Both the position numbers and the translations under genes were made by a program. Of a stretch of DNA of 64,000 nucleotides, positions 25,588 to 33,801 are shown piece by piece (the stretch's first letter is position 1; each line of letters opens with the position of its first letter). Origin of the DNA: Eubacterium ruminantium. Its GTDB lineage: Bacteria > Bacillota > Clostridia > Lachnospirales > Lachnospiraceae. Location of the stretch: positions 248,001 through 312,000 of the forward strand of contig NZ_FUXA01000003.1 of assembly GCF_900167085.1 (NCBI RefSeq), read 5' to 3'. The notes below the pieces were generated by a model. It ran no database searches. It was not told the origin of the DNA and saw nothing but the letters and a program-made list of their open reading frames with translations.

Positions 25588-26931
25588 TTATAATTGAAAT
25601 GTAGCTACGAGGATACCATTTTCCGCCTTCATCATATGCTGTTTACCAAGTCTGACAAGTTTGGAAATATTTACCTCTACTACCGAAAGATCATCGACTG
25701 TATCTTCATCAGCCAGCTTTAAGATTTCATTTCTCGTTTCAAGTGTAACAGCTGTCATACAGACTCTGATTTTTCTTCCGAACTTTTTTAACTCTCTTAT
25801 TATATCACGGAACTGCCCCTCAGTTCCACCTATAAAAACTCTGTCCGGAGGATTATTTTTGATAATCTCTCGCACATAATTTTCATATTCATTATCATTT
25901 TTGACAAGATTATTTTCATCAAATAAAGCAAGTGTTTCTGTTGCATTTCCTGTAAGAGGCGTTACATTACGCAGTCCAAACTTATCGATATTCTTACGGA
26001 TAAGTTCTGTTCTCTCCGGCCTCTTCTCTATAGATATAACTTTTATATCAGGAGATATCTTTGCAACATCAACCGTTACTCCGCCTGTACCGCCACCGAT
26101 ATCATAAAAAGTACATCCTCTGAACAGTCTTAATTTGCTTAAAACTATCTCCCTCACCTCTTCTTTGGTGATGGGAACATTTTCTTCTCTTATGTACTCT
26201 TCTGTCGGAATACCATATGAAAGATACTTTGTCTCAGGCGAAACATTTTGAATGAATGCCGTATATAAACCTTCTTTTATCTCTCCTTTTAGGAATTCTT
26301 CCTTCTTATCGGAAGTTATGGTCATTACTTCTTCATCATCATAAGAAAGATGATATCCGAGATAGAGGATTACATTTTTGATATTTAGGATTTCATCTGT
26401 AAGCCTTATAACATCAGATGCACCTGAAAGAAGTACAAAAGTCTTTTCATTGTATCTTGCAGACTCGATAACTTCAGGAACTCTGCCTTTATATTCTCTT
26501 CCGTGAAGGCTGTAAAGCTTTGCATCCTGCCATGATATACCGATTCTTGAAGCAAGATAAGATACTGAAGAAATCCCTGCTTTAATCTCAATATTTACAT
26601 TAAGATCTGCATTTTCTTTCTTCTTCTCTTCCGCCCATTCCTTAACCCTAAGATATGCTGCTTCCGCACCGCTGTAGAATCCGGAATCCCCGGAATATAT
26701 AAATACAGCTTTTATATCTTTATCAGCTTCTTCGAGTTTTTCAATCATATCATTTACTCTATATGTATCTATAACATTCTGTCTGTCACTGTCGCCAAAA
26801 GAGTTACTTAATCTTGCTGCACCAAAGACGATGTCTGCATTATCTATAAGATTTTTAACTTCTTTTGTAAGGCATGATTCACTTCCCATACCTGCACCCA
26901 CAAGGGCTATATCTATATTGTGCGCATTCAT
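25588..26931 (-). CDS. cbiET: cobalt-precorrin-7 methyltransferase fusion CbiE-CbiT
   Basis: This 447-residue protein joins CbiE (C5-methyltransferase, about 1-215) and CbiT (C15-methyltransferase/decarboxylase, about 240-447), as in CobL. The CbiE part shows the tetrapyrrole methylase opening ALVGAGMGSESCLT and GDSGFYSGAEAAY. The CbiT part has the Rossmann SAM motif FYDIGGGTGGVTVDVA and RVFIGGTEGQF. It starts 15 bases after the response regulator gene of the ABC/two-component cassette, with AAAGGG before the ATG and no terminator between. It may thus depend on that cassette's transcript. Confidence 0.95.
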   Translation of the reverse strand: MNAHNIDIALVGAGMGSESCLTKEVKNLIDNADIVFGAARLSNSFGDSDRQNVIDTYRVNDMIEKLEEADKDIKAVFIYSGDSGFYSGAEAAYLRVKEWAEEKKKENADLNVNIEIKAGISSVSYLASRIGISWQDAKLYSLHGREYKGRVPEVIESARYNEKTFVLLSGASDVIRLTDEILNIKNVILYLGYHLSYDDEEVMTITSDKKEEFLKGEIKEGLYTAFIQNVSPETKYLSYGIPTEEYIREENVPITKEEVREIVLSKLRLFRGCTFYDIGGGTGGVTVDVAKISPDIKVISIEKRPERTELIRKNIDKFGLRNVTPLTGNATETLALFDENNLVKNDNEYENYVREIIKNNPPDRVFIGGTEGQFRDIIRELKKFGRKIRVCMTAVTLETRNEILKLADEDTVDDLSVVEVNISKLVRLGKQHMMKAENGILVATFQL

Positions 26932-26946
26932 ATTTAACCCTTTCTT

Positions 26947-27597
26947 CTATGAGCTCTTTTTCCCTGTAAGATAGTATACCGCAAGTGCTGTCCTATGTGA
27001 CAGATTTTCTTTTGATAATATTCCGGAAATATAATTTTTAACCGTACCTTCGGAAATGAAAAGCTTTTCTCCTATCTCCTTGTTGGATAGCCCTTCTGCA
27101 ACTGCTTTAATGATCTCAAGTTCTCTTTCGGAATAAGGTGAACTGTCGAATCCTGAAGTCATATCAACTTTATCTACTTTAGTAACTTCTGCTGCTAAGT
27201 TATGAAGTATATCACCATCCATTACACCCGCTCCGTTATATACGGATTTTATCATCTGTTTAAGATGTTCGGGAGTATGATTTTTGATAAGATATCCCTT
27301 TGCTCCATTGCTGAGAGCTTCTTTAACAAGCTGATCATCATCAAATGTTGTAAGTATCAAAACCTTACCAAGATCATTTTCAACTATATGTTTGGTAGCC
27401 TGAATCCCGTCCATAACAGGCATCTGTATATCCATCACAAATACATCAGGCTTACATTTCTCTGCCATTTCTATAGCTTCTTTGCCGTTTGCAGCGGCAC
27501 CCAATACTTCAAAATCCGGATCGATATCAAGGATAATCTTCATCCCATCTCTTACAAAATCGCTATCGTCCGCTATGATGACTTTAATCTTATCCAT
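26947..27597 (-). CDS. NarL/LuxR-family response regulator
   Basis: The 216-residue protein has a receiver domain with Asp10/Asp11 and phospho-acceptor Asp56 (DVFVMDIQMPVMDG), followed by a LuxR-type helix-turn-helix (about 150-212) with the typical SEREIIKA-like SERELEIIKAVAEGLSNKEI and LFISEGTVKNYISGI. It follows the kinase gene by 1 base and has an excellent ribosome binding site. The three-half-site AGTCAT element at 31943-31970, before the ABC genes, is its best candidate operator. It most likely induces the ABC exporter in response to a membrane or antimicrobial signal (inference from the LiaR/DesR-like family). Confidence 0.94.
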   Translation of the reverse strand: MDKIKVIIADDSDFVRDGMKIILDIDPDFEVLGAAANGKEAIEMAEKCKPDVFVMDIQMPVMDGIQATKHIVENDLGKVLILTTFDDDQLVKEALSNGAKGYLIKNHTPEHLKQMIKSVYNGAGVMDGDILHNLAAEVTKVDKVDMTSGFDSSPYSERELEIIKAVAEGLSNKEIGEKLFISEGTVKNYISGILSKENLSHRTALAVYYLTGKKSS

Positions 27598-27598
27598 A

Positions 27599-28735
27599 TC
27601 ACTTTCCTCCGGTCTCTTTTACAGGAAGTATCATATTAACAGTGAAGCCCGGCTGCGTTTCAAAGCTTATATTTCCACCCGCTTCTCTTATCCTTCTACG
27701 CATTCCTGATATACCCATTCCATCTTTTATCTCAAAACATCCGACACCATCGTCGGAAATGCTGCATCTAATAAGCTTATTCATAACAATGATCTTAATG
27801 TTGATATGAGAGCACTTCGCATATTTCATCGAATTAGACACCGCTTCATATGCATTGTCCAGTATGATCTCCCACTGTTTCTCATTTACATCCGAAAGAT
27901 TTCCCTCTTTGACAAATTCCGTTTCAACTCCCTTGCTGTTGCAGTCCTCACATAATTTATATATCTGAAGAAGAGCCATTTGATTCTTATCCGGCTTCTC
28001 CTTCCTAAGTATTCCTCTTATCTCATCCATACCGCCGCGAAGCTGATCAATAACCGCCTGAGTCATTTTCTTAGTTCTCTCAGGGTCATTATCTATAAGG
28101 AGTTTTATCGCTTCAAGCTGATAGATGGAACCATTTATATTATGTCCAAGCTTATCATGTAATGTCTGAGAAATCCTTGCCTTTTCTTCAAGAATCTGAT
28201 TCTCGGCTATAAGTCTGTTCTTCTTAAGCTCCATCTCAGTCTGCTTATTCTTAAGCTCCAAATTCTTTTTTAATGCCTGCTCTTTCTCCGTATCTTTTGA
28301 AATTCTGTTGATATAATAGATTATCATTCGGCTATGCTGTATATAAATCATCAAAAGATAAAATGTTATAAGTATGATCAGATAAAGATTCGATACCTTT
28401 AATATAAATGGAATTATGATTGCCGCTAAATACATCTCCCATGGTGGATGAAAATAATCGATAATTTCCAAAATCATTAGTACAAACAACAGAATAAATG
28501 CATCTTTATAACGATATACCAAAGGCACGCAGCTTGCTGAAACAACAAATGTAAGTATCAGTTTTTTGTTTCCTTTAAGCATTTCTTTGATGCAAAATAC
28601 CCCAATTATAAACGCAACCAGCAGGAATACCCTTAAAGGTACTCCTGCCGAATGATTCATCCTAAGAATTCCATATACTGAGAACAATATCAAATTGAAT
28701 ATCCTTAAAATTTCAAAATAATTTTCACGTTTCAT
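27599..28735 (-). CDS. HisKA_3-type sensor histidine kinase
   Basis: The 378-residue protein has five to six short-looped membrane helices (about 8-140) with almost no extracytoplasmic domain, an 'intramembrane-sensing' layout. A coiled linker leads to the HisKA_3 helix with His193 in ISQTLHDKLGHNINGS, then a HATPase_c domain with NAYEAVSNSMKYAKC and DDGVGCFEIKDGMGISGM. It overlaps the upstream permease gene by 11 bases and abuts the regulator gene. It is the sensor for the LuxR-type regulator downstream. Confidence 0.93.
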   Translation of the reverse strand: MKRENYFEILRIFNLILFSVYGILRMNHSAGVPLRVFLLVAFIIGVFCIKEMLKGNKKLILTFVVSASCVPLVYRYKDAFILLFVLMILEIIDYFHPPWEMYLAAIIIPFILKVSNLYLIILITFYLLMIYIQHSRMIIYYINRISKDTEKEQALKKNLELKNKQTEMELKKNRLIAENQILEEKARISQTLHDKLGHNINGSIYQLEAIKLLIDNDPERTKKMTQAVIDQLRGGMDEIRGILRKEKPDKNQMALLQIYKLCEDCNSKGVETEFVKEGNLSDVNEKQWEIILDNAYEAVSNSMKYAKCSHINIKIIVMNKLIRCSISDDGVGCFEIKDGMGISGMRRRIREAGGNISFETQPGFTVNMILPVKETGGK

Positions 28736-29981
28736 TTTTCTTATACTTAAGGATTACCCCTCCAAGACAAAGTATTACGAACAGATATGCTCCTGTAATA
28801 CATAATAACATAAAATATGCATTATTGTCCTTACAAATAATCTTTTCCGACGCTTCCATAAACCATCTTTGCGGCATCAGATATGATATGGATTTAAGTC
28901 CTTTACTCATATCATCTATCGGGAAGAAAAGCCCCGAAAATACTGATGATAATGACCATACAGTAAATGCAACATAATTTGCGGTAAGGATATTTCCTAT
29001 CAAGGCTCCCATAAGAACACTGAATATACTGAATATTATTCCCATGAGGAACATCATTAATACCAGCTTTTCTCTGGACATACCCAGGCTTTCTTCTTTT
29101 ATGATAAATAATTCAATCCAAATTGAGACTGTGATCATTACCGATGTGATCATCGCTGTAATTATCTTCGCTCCGAAATATGTAGTGGTTTTTGTCCCTG
29201 TAAGTTTAATTCTTAAAAGAACCTTATCCTTTATCTCTTCAACAATTGTATGTGAAACAAAAACTCCGCAAAAAACATAGCAAAGAGTGAGAATTGACAT
29301 TGCATAACCTATCTTACTGCGCTGTCCATACTGTTTTTCTGTTAACGTTTTCTCATTTTTGTCCTGATATTCGATCACTTCTTTCTCAAGACTCATATTG
29401 TCTTTTTCACGAAGAATCTCCAGTGCCCCATCGATTCCGCCCGCTTTAGATATAGCTCTTCCCATATCATTAAGTAAGTCTTTAAAACTCATACTAAAGA
29501 GCTCATACCTCTGATCATCAGAAACAACATATAATGTCATTGCTTCATCAAATTTCCCTTCGGACACTGCCTTATCAAAATCCGGATTAAGATAGATTAT
29601 CAGCTGCGCTCTATCATTAAATGCATCAAAATCAGCTCTTTTGTCTGCTTTATCTTTGGTCATTGATAGATCTTTATATCTGCAGACTTTAAACATTCCG
29701 CTTTCACCAATCTTTGTAAGCATATATTCTGAAAGATCACTTCCGGATGCGTCATAAACCTTTACAATATATTTATTCGTAGAACCATATGTTGCATACG
29801 CCACTCTGTCATCTTCTTTTTTCAGCTCAATAATACCATCCTTATCTTTCTCTTTATAGAATGTTCCTTCACTCTTCTTGGCGAGAATAAGTATGGAAAG
29901 AAATGGAATAATCACGATGAAAAACCAGAAGGCTTTATTTCTGAATATTAATTTTAAGCTTGAACGAATAAGTTTACTCAT
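28725..29981 (-). CDS. ABC-2 type exporter permease (second subunit)
   Basis: The 418-residue protein has one N-terminal membrane helix (about 15-33), an extracytoplasmic domain of nearly 200 residues rich in Lys/Asp, and then five to six C-terminal helices (about 225-412). This is the ABC2_membrane_3 (YhgE/DrrB-like) topology. It overlaps the neighbouring permease gene by 4 bases and starts after AGGAGG. With that gene and the ATPase it makes a heterodimeric exporter. The substrate is not predictable; peptide or lipid-targeting antimicrobials are common for such units. Confidence 0.9.
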   Translation of the reverse strand: MSKLIRSSLKLIFRNKAFWFFIVIIPFLSILILAKKSEGTFYKEKDKDGIIELKKEDDRVAYATYGSTNKYIVKVYDASGSDLSEYMLTKIGESGMFKVCRYKDLSMTKDKADKRADFDAFNDRAQLIIYLNPDFDKAVSEGKFDEAMTLYVVSDDQRYELFSMSFKDLLNDMGRAISKAGGIDGALEILREKDNMSLEKEVIEYQDKNEKTLTEKQYGQRSKIGYAMSILTLCYVFCGVFVSHTIVEEIKDKVLLRIKLTGTKTTTYFGAKIITAMITSVMITVSIWIELFIIKEESLGMSREKLVLMMFLMGIIFSIFSVLMGALIGNILTANYVAFTVWSLSSVFSGLFFPIDDMSKGLKSISYLMPQRWFMEASEKIICKDNNAYFMLLCITGAYLFVILCLGGVILKYKKNET

Positions 29982-31075
29982 CTTTTTCCTTTCCTCCTAA
30001 GATAACTTACAAATATAGCAATTACAGAACAAATTACCGATATGGCTATCATGTAAATAACAGCACTTACAACATAATCGCTTTTTCCGTTGCATGATAA
30101 TTCCACCAATGCTCTGTTTGTATGATATATCGGAGAAATATGTTTAACTTTATCCGGAACCCATGAAAACATATATGTTTCAAAGCTTCCGCCGATATAT
30201 CCCATAGTCCATATGATTGTAAAAAGAATGATGACCGTTGCAATCATATTATCTACAATGGCATTGATCATAAGTCCAAATGCCATAGATGCAAAAGACA
30301 GAAGCATGATGATCAGCGTCGTTATAAATAAATTACCGAAATGAACACCATTTAGGATATGTTCAAATACAACACCTATTTCCAGACAAAATACAGTCAC
30401 TAAACCAAGTGGTATATATTTTGAAAAATAAACTTTTGCAGTGTCCAGCCCCGAAACATAAAATCTTTCCACTATCCTGTTTTTCTTTTCAGCACTTATA
30501 AGGATTGCGCCAACAAGGATCGAACACCATCCAAAATATACAATTTCAATTATTCCATAGTAATCAGTTGCATCTATCTCTTTCATAAATTTCGGATTTT
30601 TAACATCAAGCGTTATATCCGAACTGCCTTCATTACCGCCAAATACAGCCATATCGCTGAACTTATCAAAGGCAACATAAAGAACATATTCAAGTTTCTT
30701 TCCTTCAACTTCACTGTCTTTACCCTGATAAATCTTATATCCTTCACTATCAAAAAGTATAAACGCAGGATAAGTACCGGCCTCTAAAACTTTATCCGGA
30801 TCCTTTTCATTTATTTCTACAAAACTTATTCCGGAAGATTCTGCGAAATCTATCATCTTTCCCATAACTTCATCCGTAACCGGACCGGATTTATCATCCC
30901 CCAGAGAATAAGCCACTTCAAAGTTTGTAATATCCTTTTTATGCTTCGCCATTAATGACGAAAAACCGCTGGAAAGAATTGCTGTCATGAGAAGAGGTGC
31001 CACAGTAAGAACAATGACGAATATGAAATTTCTCATCAAAATTTTTACATTATTTTTTATGATATATCTAATCAT
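29978..31075 (-). CDS. ABC-2 type exporter permease (first subunit)
   Basis: The 365-residue protein has the same architecture as the downstream permease: one N-terminal helix (about 14-33), an extracytoplasmic domain (to about 170) and six helices over 175-360 ending in a basic YLRRKGKR tail. The ribosome binding site is AAGGAG. It lies 9 bases after the ATPase gene. Confidence 0.9.
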   Translation of the reverse strand: MIRYIIKNNVKILMRNFIFVIVLTVAPLLMTAILSSGFSSLMAKHKKDITNFEVAYSLGDDKSGPVTDEVMGKMIDFAESSGISFVEINEKDPDKVLEAGTYPAFILFDSEGYKIYQGKDSEVEGKKLEYVLYVAFDKFSDMAVFGGNEGSSDITLDVKNPKFMKEIDATDYYGIIEIVYFGWCSILVGAILISAEKKNRIVERFYVSGLDTAKVYFSKYIPLGLVTVFCLEIGVVFEHILNGVHFGNLFITTLIIMLLSFASMAFGLMINAIVDNMIATVIILFTIIWTMGYIGGSFETYMFSWVPDKVKHISPIYHTNRALVELSCNGKSDYVVSAVIYMIAISVICSVIAIFVSYLRRKGKR

Positions 31076-31084
31076 GTCTTCTCC

Positions 31085-31837
31085 TTAATAATCCCTAAGC
31101 TTCTTACCTGTAAGTGTCAGGAATACTTCTTCAAGTGTTATCTTTTCAATATCATCAACAACAAGTTTCTTCAATTCTTCACAAGTACCGCTGGCAATTA
31201 TATTTCCATTGTCCATAATTGCTATCCTGGTACATATCGCCTCAACTTCTTCCATGTAATGGCTTGTATATATGACTGTTGCGCCCTTTTTGTTGGACTC
31301 TTTGATCTTCTCAAGAATAAAATTACGAGACTGAGGATCGATACCAACTGTCGGCTCATCGAATATAAGAAGATCCGGCTCATGACCTATTGCACATGCT
31401 ATATTAAGTCTTCTTTTCATTCCTCCCGAGAAATTCTTTGCATATTCATTTCTCTTATCTAAAAGTCCTACATAATCAAGAGATTCATCTACTATATTTT
31501 TAAGTTTTTCTCCCTTGATCCCGTAAAGCGATGTGAAAAGTTCAACATTTTCCCAAGCCTTAAGATTACCGTGTATAGCAAGTTCCTGCGGTATATAACC
31601 AAGTTTTGAAAGTAATTTTTTTCTGTTCTTTCTTATATCACCGCCCATGAATTCAATAGTTCCGAGAGTAGGTTTTATAACCTCGCAGATCATATTCATG
31701 GTTGTACTTTTTCCGGCACCATTCGGTCCAAGAAGTCCGAATATCTCACCCTTCTTTATCTCGATATTTAAATTATCTACGACTACCTTGTCGCCGTATT
31801 TCTTTGTCAGATCTTTTGTTTTTAAAATAACTTCCAT
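31085..31837 (-). CDS. ABC transporter ATP-binding protein
   Basis: The 250-residue ATPase has Walker A GPNGAGKST (37-45), a Q-loop in IPQELA, signature NFSGGMKRRLN, Walker B LLIFDEPTVGIDP and the switch His in TSHYMEE. It energises export by the two permeases that follow. It is the first gene of the five-gene cassette (ATPase, two permeases, kinase, regulator). Ribosome binding site GGGAG lies before ATG. Upstream are the putative operator and the terminator of cbiJ. Confidence 0.96.
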   Translation of the reverse strand: MEVILKTKDLTKKYGDKVVVDNLNIEIKKGEIFGLLGPNGAGKSTTMNMICEVIKPTLGTIEFMGGDIRKNRKKLLSKLGYIPQELAIHGNLKAWENVELFTSLYGIKGEKLKNIVDESLDYVGLLDKRNEYAKNFSGGMKRRLNIACAIGHEPDLLIFDEPTVGIDPQSRNFILEKIKESNKKGATVIYTSHYMEEVEAICTRIAIMDNGNIIASGTCEELKKLVVDDIEKITLEEVFLTLTGKKLRDY

Positions 31838-31942
31838 ATATGTCTCCCAAATTTATATTTCTATAGTTCTTTATGCATAAAGTAGTTTTATTTGTCTTGA
31901 TCATAATATAATATCTTCATGAATTCTTTTGTAGTGAATAAA

Positions 31943-31970
31943 GACATAAAGTCATTATGACTTTAGTCAT
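31943..31970 (-). promoter_or_regulatory. candidate operator of the LuxR-type regulator
   Basis: Three half-sites in alternating orientation: AGTCAT (31950-31955), ATGACT (31957-31962) and AGTCAT (31965-31970), about 110 bases before the ABC ATPase gene. AT-rich -10-like sequences lie closer to the gene. This kind of dyad array is typical of LuxR-family response regulator targets. Confidence 0.55.
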
Positions 31971-32000
31971 ATTATAGATTTTTATTGTCTACATTTTGGC

Positions 32001-32064
32001 ATAAATAAAAGCGATACAAACCACAAAAGACAAATGCTGTCTTTCGTATGGTTCATATCGCTTT
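32001..32064 (-). terminator. terminator of the cbiC-cbiJ run
   Basis: A long hairpin begins 7 bases after the cbiJ stop on the minus strand. The outer arms are AAAGCGATA/TATCGCTTT, the inner arms GACA/TGTC, and a TTTTATTT tract follows. It separates the cobalamin genes upstream from the ABC cassette. Confidence 0.8.
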
Positions 32065-32070
32065 AAATAT

Positions 32071-32916
32071 TTAACGAGTCATCAAATCTATTACTTCACT
32101 TATGGAATATCCGTTGTCATCCGGTCTTCTTATTACCAAAACCGTGACTCCTTCTTTCGATGCCGCACTGATCTTATTATGAAATCCGCTTCCCGATCCG
32201 CTTTCTTTCGTAACAAGATATTTGATCTCATATTTTTGTATATGCTCTATATTGGTTTCCTCTGAAAATGGTCCCATCATAGCAATTATATGATCTTCAG
32301 AAATTCCGGAACTCAGTGCTTTATTTATACTTTCATCACTTGGAATAACTCTGACATATAGCTTTTTCACATCCACTGAATCAACAAAACACTGAAGTTC
32401 TTTACTTCCGGTTGTAAGAAGAACATTCTTTCTTTTTTCTTCTGCATCACTGCTATCCCTTGTCAGCATTCTCAGTTTATTCCCCGCGTCACTGCTATTC
32501 CCTACATCACTGCTATCCCTTGTCAGTGCCTCCAATTTTTCTGCTGCATCAATGCAGCTGTTGCAGTAAAGTATATTGTCACTTTCCTGTCCGGATACTT
32601 TCTCCTCATCCCTTTTCAGTCTGATATATCTCCTGTCACATTCTTTACAGGAAGATTTAATATTCTCCGTAACTTCTGTAGCAAAAGGATGAGTTGCATC
32701 AATTATGGTTTCATAATTTCCATCTTCAATAAATTGGATCATTTGATCCTTATCAAGTCGGCCCACATGAATATTTACAGGAATATTATTCATCATCTTT
32801 TCGCCATAATCCGAAGCAACGCAGACCGTGATACTATCCTCTGCTTTTTTCTTTTCTGCAAGTTTTTTAGAAAGAACCCTTCCTTCAGTTGTTCCGCCAA
32901 ATATAAGTATATTCAT
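32071..32916 (-). CDS. cbiJ: cobalt-precorrin-6A reductase
   Basis: CbiJ reduces cobalt-precorrin-6A with NAD(P)H. The 281-residue protein has the family's opening ILIFGGTTEGRVLSKKLAE, IDATHPFATEVTENIKSSC, YIRLKRDE, and the C-terminal GPFSEETNIEH and LVTKESGSGSGFHNKI. About 30 residues near 140-172 are an inserted Ser/Asp/Lys-rich linker built from a 60-bp direct repeat; without it the length would be typical. Ribosome binding site AGAGG lies before ATG. It is last of the cbiC-cbiJ run and is followed by a terminator. Confidence 0.93.
   Translation of the reverse strand: MNILIFGGTTEGRVLSKKLAEKKKAEDSITVCVASDYGEKMMNNIPVNIHVGRLDKDQMIQFIEDGNYETIIDATHPFATEVTENIKSSCKECDRRYIRLKRDEEKVSGQESDNILYCNSCIDAAEKLEALTRDSSDVGNSSDAGNKLRMLTRDSSDAEEKRKNVLLTTGSKELQCFVDSVDVKKLYVRVIPSDESINKALSSGISEDHIIAMMGPFSEETNIEHIQKYEIKYLVTKESGSGSGFHNKISAASKEGVTVLVIRRPDDNGYSISEVIDLMTR
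32445..32536. repeat. 60-bp direct repeat inside cbiJ
   Basis: The 20-base core CATCACTGCTATCCCTTGTC occurs at 32446 and 32506, with a partial third copy (GTCACTGCTATTCC) between them. It encodes two copies of LTRDSSD within the linker of CbiJ. Confidence 0.85.
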
Positions 32917-32944
32917 ATTAATCCTCTGTACTTTATAATCTATA

Positions 32945-33138
32945 ATTCACTCTTGTAAAACCCGCAAACCAATGTTGTGAAATCCTGCCCAATTTTTTAT
33001 ACCACTGATCTTGCTGTGAATAGGCAAGCATTCACCCGGATTGTACATAAACAGATATACTAAGCCGAGGCTTTTGGAATCCTGCTATCGGTGCGAGCAG
33101 ACAGGCATTCACACGTATTATTTATGAACGTAGTACTA
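32945..33138. repeat. structured or repeat-derived intergenic element before cbiJ
   Basis: This 219-base gap between the LUD gene and cbiJ holds two diverged copies of a segment. Each begins RAATCCTGC (32980 and 33077) and contains GCATTCACMCG (33028 and 33105), then an AT-rich part ending near ACTAR. The second copy runs into the LUD stop codon. It has no long open frame, no B12-box-like motif that I could recognise and no terminator run. It looks like a decayed mobile or dispersed element. Confidence 0.5.
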
Positions 33139-33765
33139 GAATCCAAGATTATCATTTACAAGTATCACATGAATTCTTCCTGCATGTCTTGAGAATCTTG
33201 TTATAAGAAACTGACAGCAGATAGTATCAGGTGACTTACAGTTCATGCATGAACCTGTTGCCTTACATGGAGTATTGATATCAAAACGCTGTGCATTAAC
33301 AGGAGCGGCAACATTTCTTGCTCTCTTCATCGCACCGTCCACATCATCACAAACTTTATTCATACCAACTATAAAAAGAACTTTTTTAGGTCCCTGGGCT
33401 ATGGCAGAAACTCTGTTGGAATTTCCGTCAATATTTATAAGAACACCATCTTCTGTCATGGCATTTACACTTGAGAGAAATACATCAGCATCATATGCAG
33501 CTAACATTGCGGCTCTTTTATCTTCAGCCTTATCTCTGTCGATGAAATTATAATTTCCTTTTTTCAGTTCTTCCACAAGTCCGATCTCATGGGCACTCAT
33601 GGCACCGCCCATAGTTACCGTGCTTCCCTCGCCGATTATTGAAAGAGCCTTCTTTAAAGCCTCTTCTTTATTTGCGGCATAATAGCCGGTCATATTTCTT
33701 GATTCAAGGCCTTTTATAACCTTTTCAGCCAGTTTCTCATTTCTTACAAAAATATTCTCGTTCAT
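33136..33765 (-). CDS. LUD-domain protein (DUF162, LutC-like)
   Basis: The 209-residue protein has the LUD fold marks SIIGEGSTVTMGGAMSAHEIG, MLAAYDADVFLSSVNAMTEDG and IDGNSNRVSAIAQGPKKVLFIVG, with a C-terminal cysteine group (CKATGSCMNC, ICCQFLITR). LUD proteins take part in lactate oxidation complexes, but solitary members like this one have unknown function. I chose the ATG at 33765 because GGAGG lies 5 bases upstream. It sits between cbiH and cbiJ in the corrin run, so a link to corrinoid metabolism is possible (inference). Confidence 0.88.
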   Translation of the reverse strand: MNENIFVRNEKLAEKVIKGLESRNMTGYYAANKEEALKKALSIIGEGSTVTMGGAMSAHEIGLVEELKKGNYNFIDRDKAEDKRAAMLAAYDADVFLSSVNAMTEDGVLINIDGNSNRVSAIAQGPKKVLFIVGMNKVCDDVDGAMKRARNVAAPVNAQRFDINTPCKATGSCMNCKSPDTICCQFLITRFSRHAGRIHVILVNDNLGF

Positions 33766-33801
33766 ATAATCCTCCTTAAGCACAAACGAAGTATAAAATT
33801 C

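Noticed and set aside
32917-33135. Cobalamin riboswitch before cbiJ
   Set aside because: Has GTGAAATCC-like and GCGGG-like scraps but lacks the conserved core order, and contains a two-copy repeat instead.
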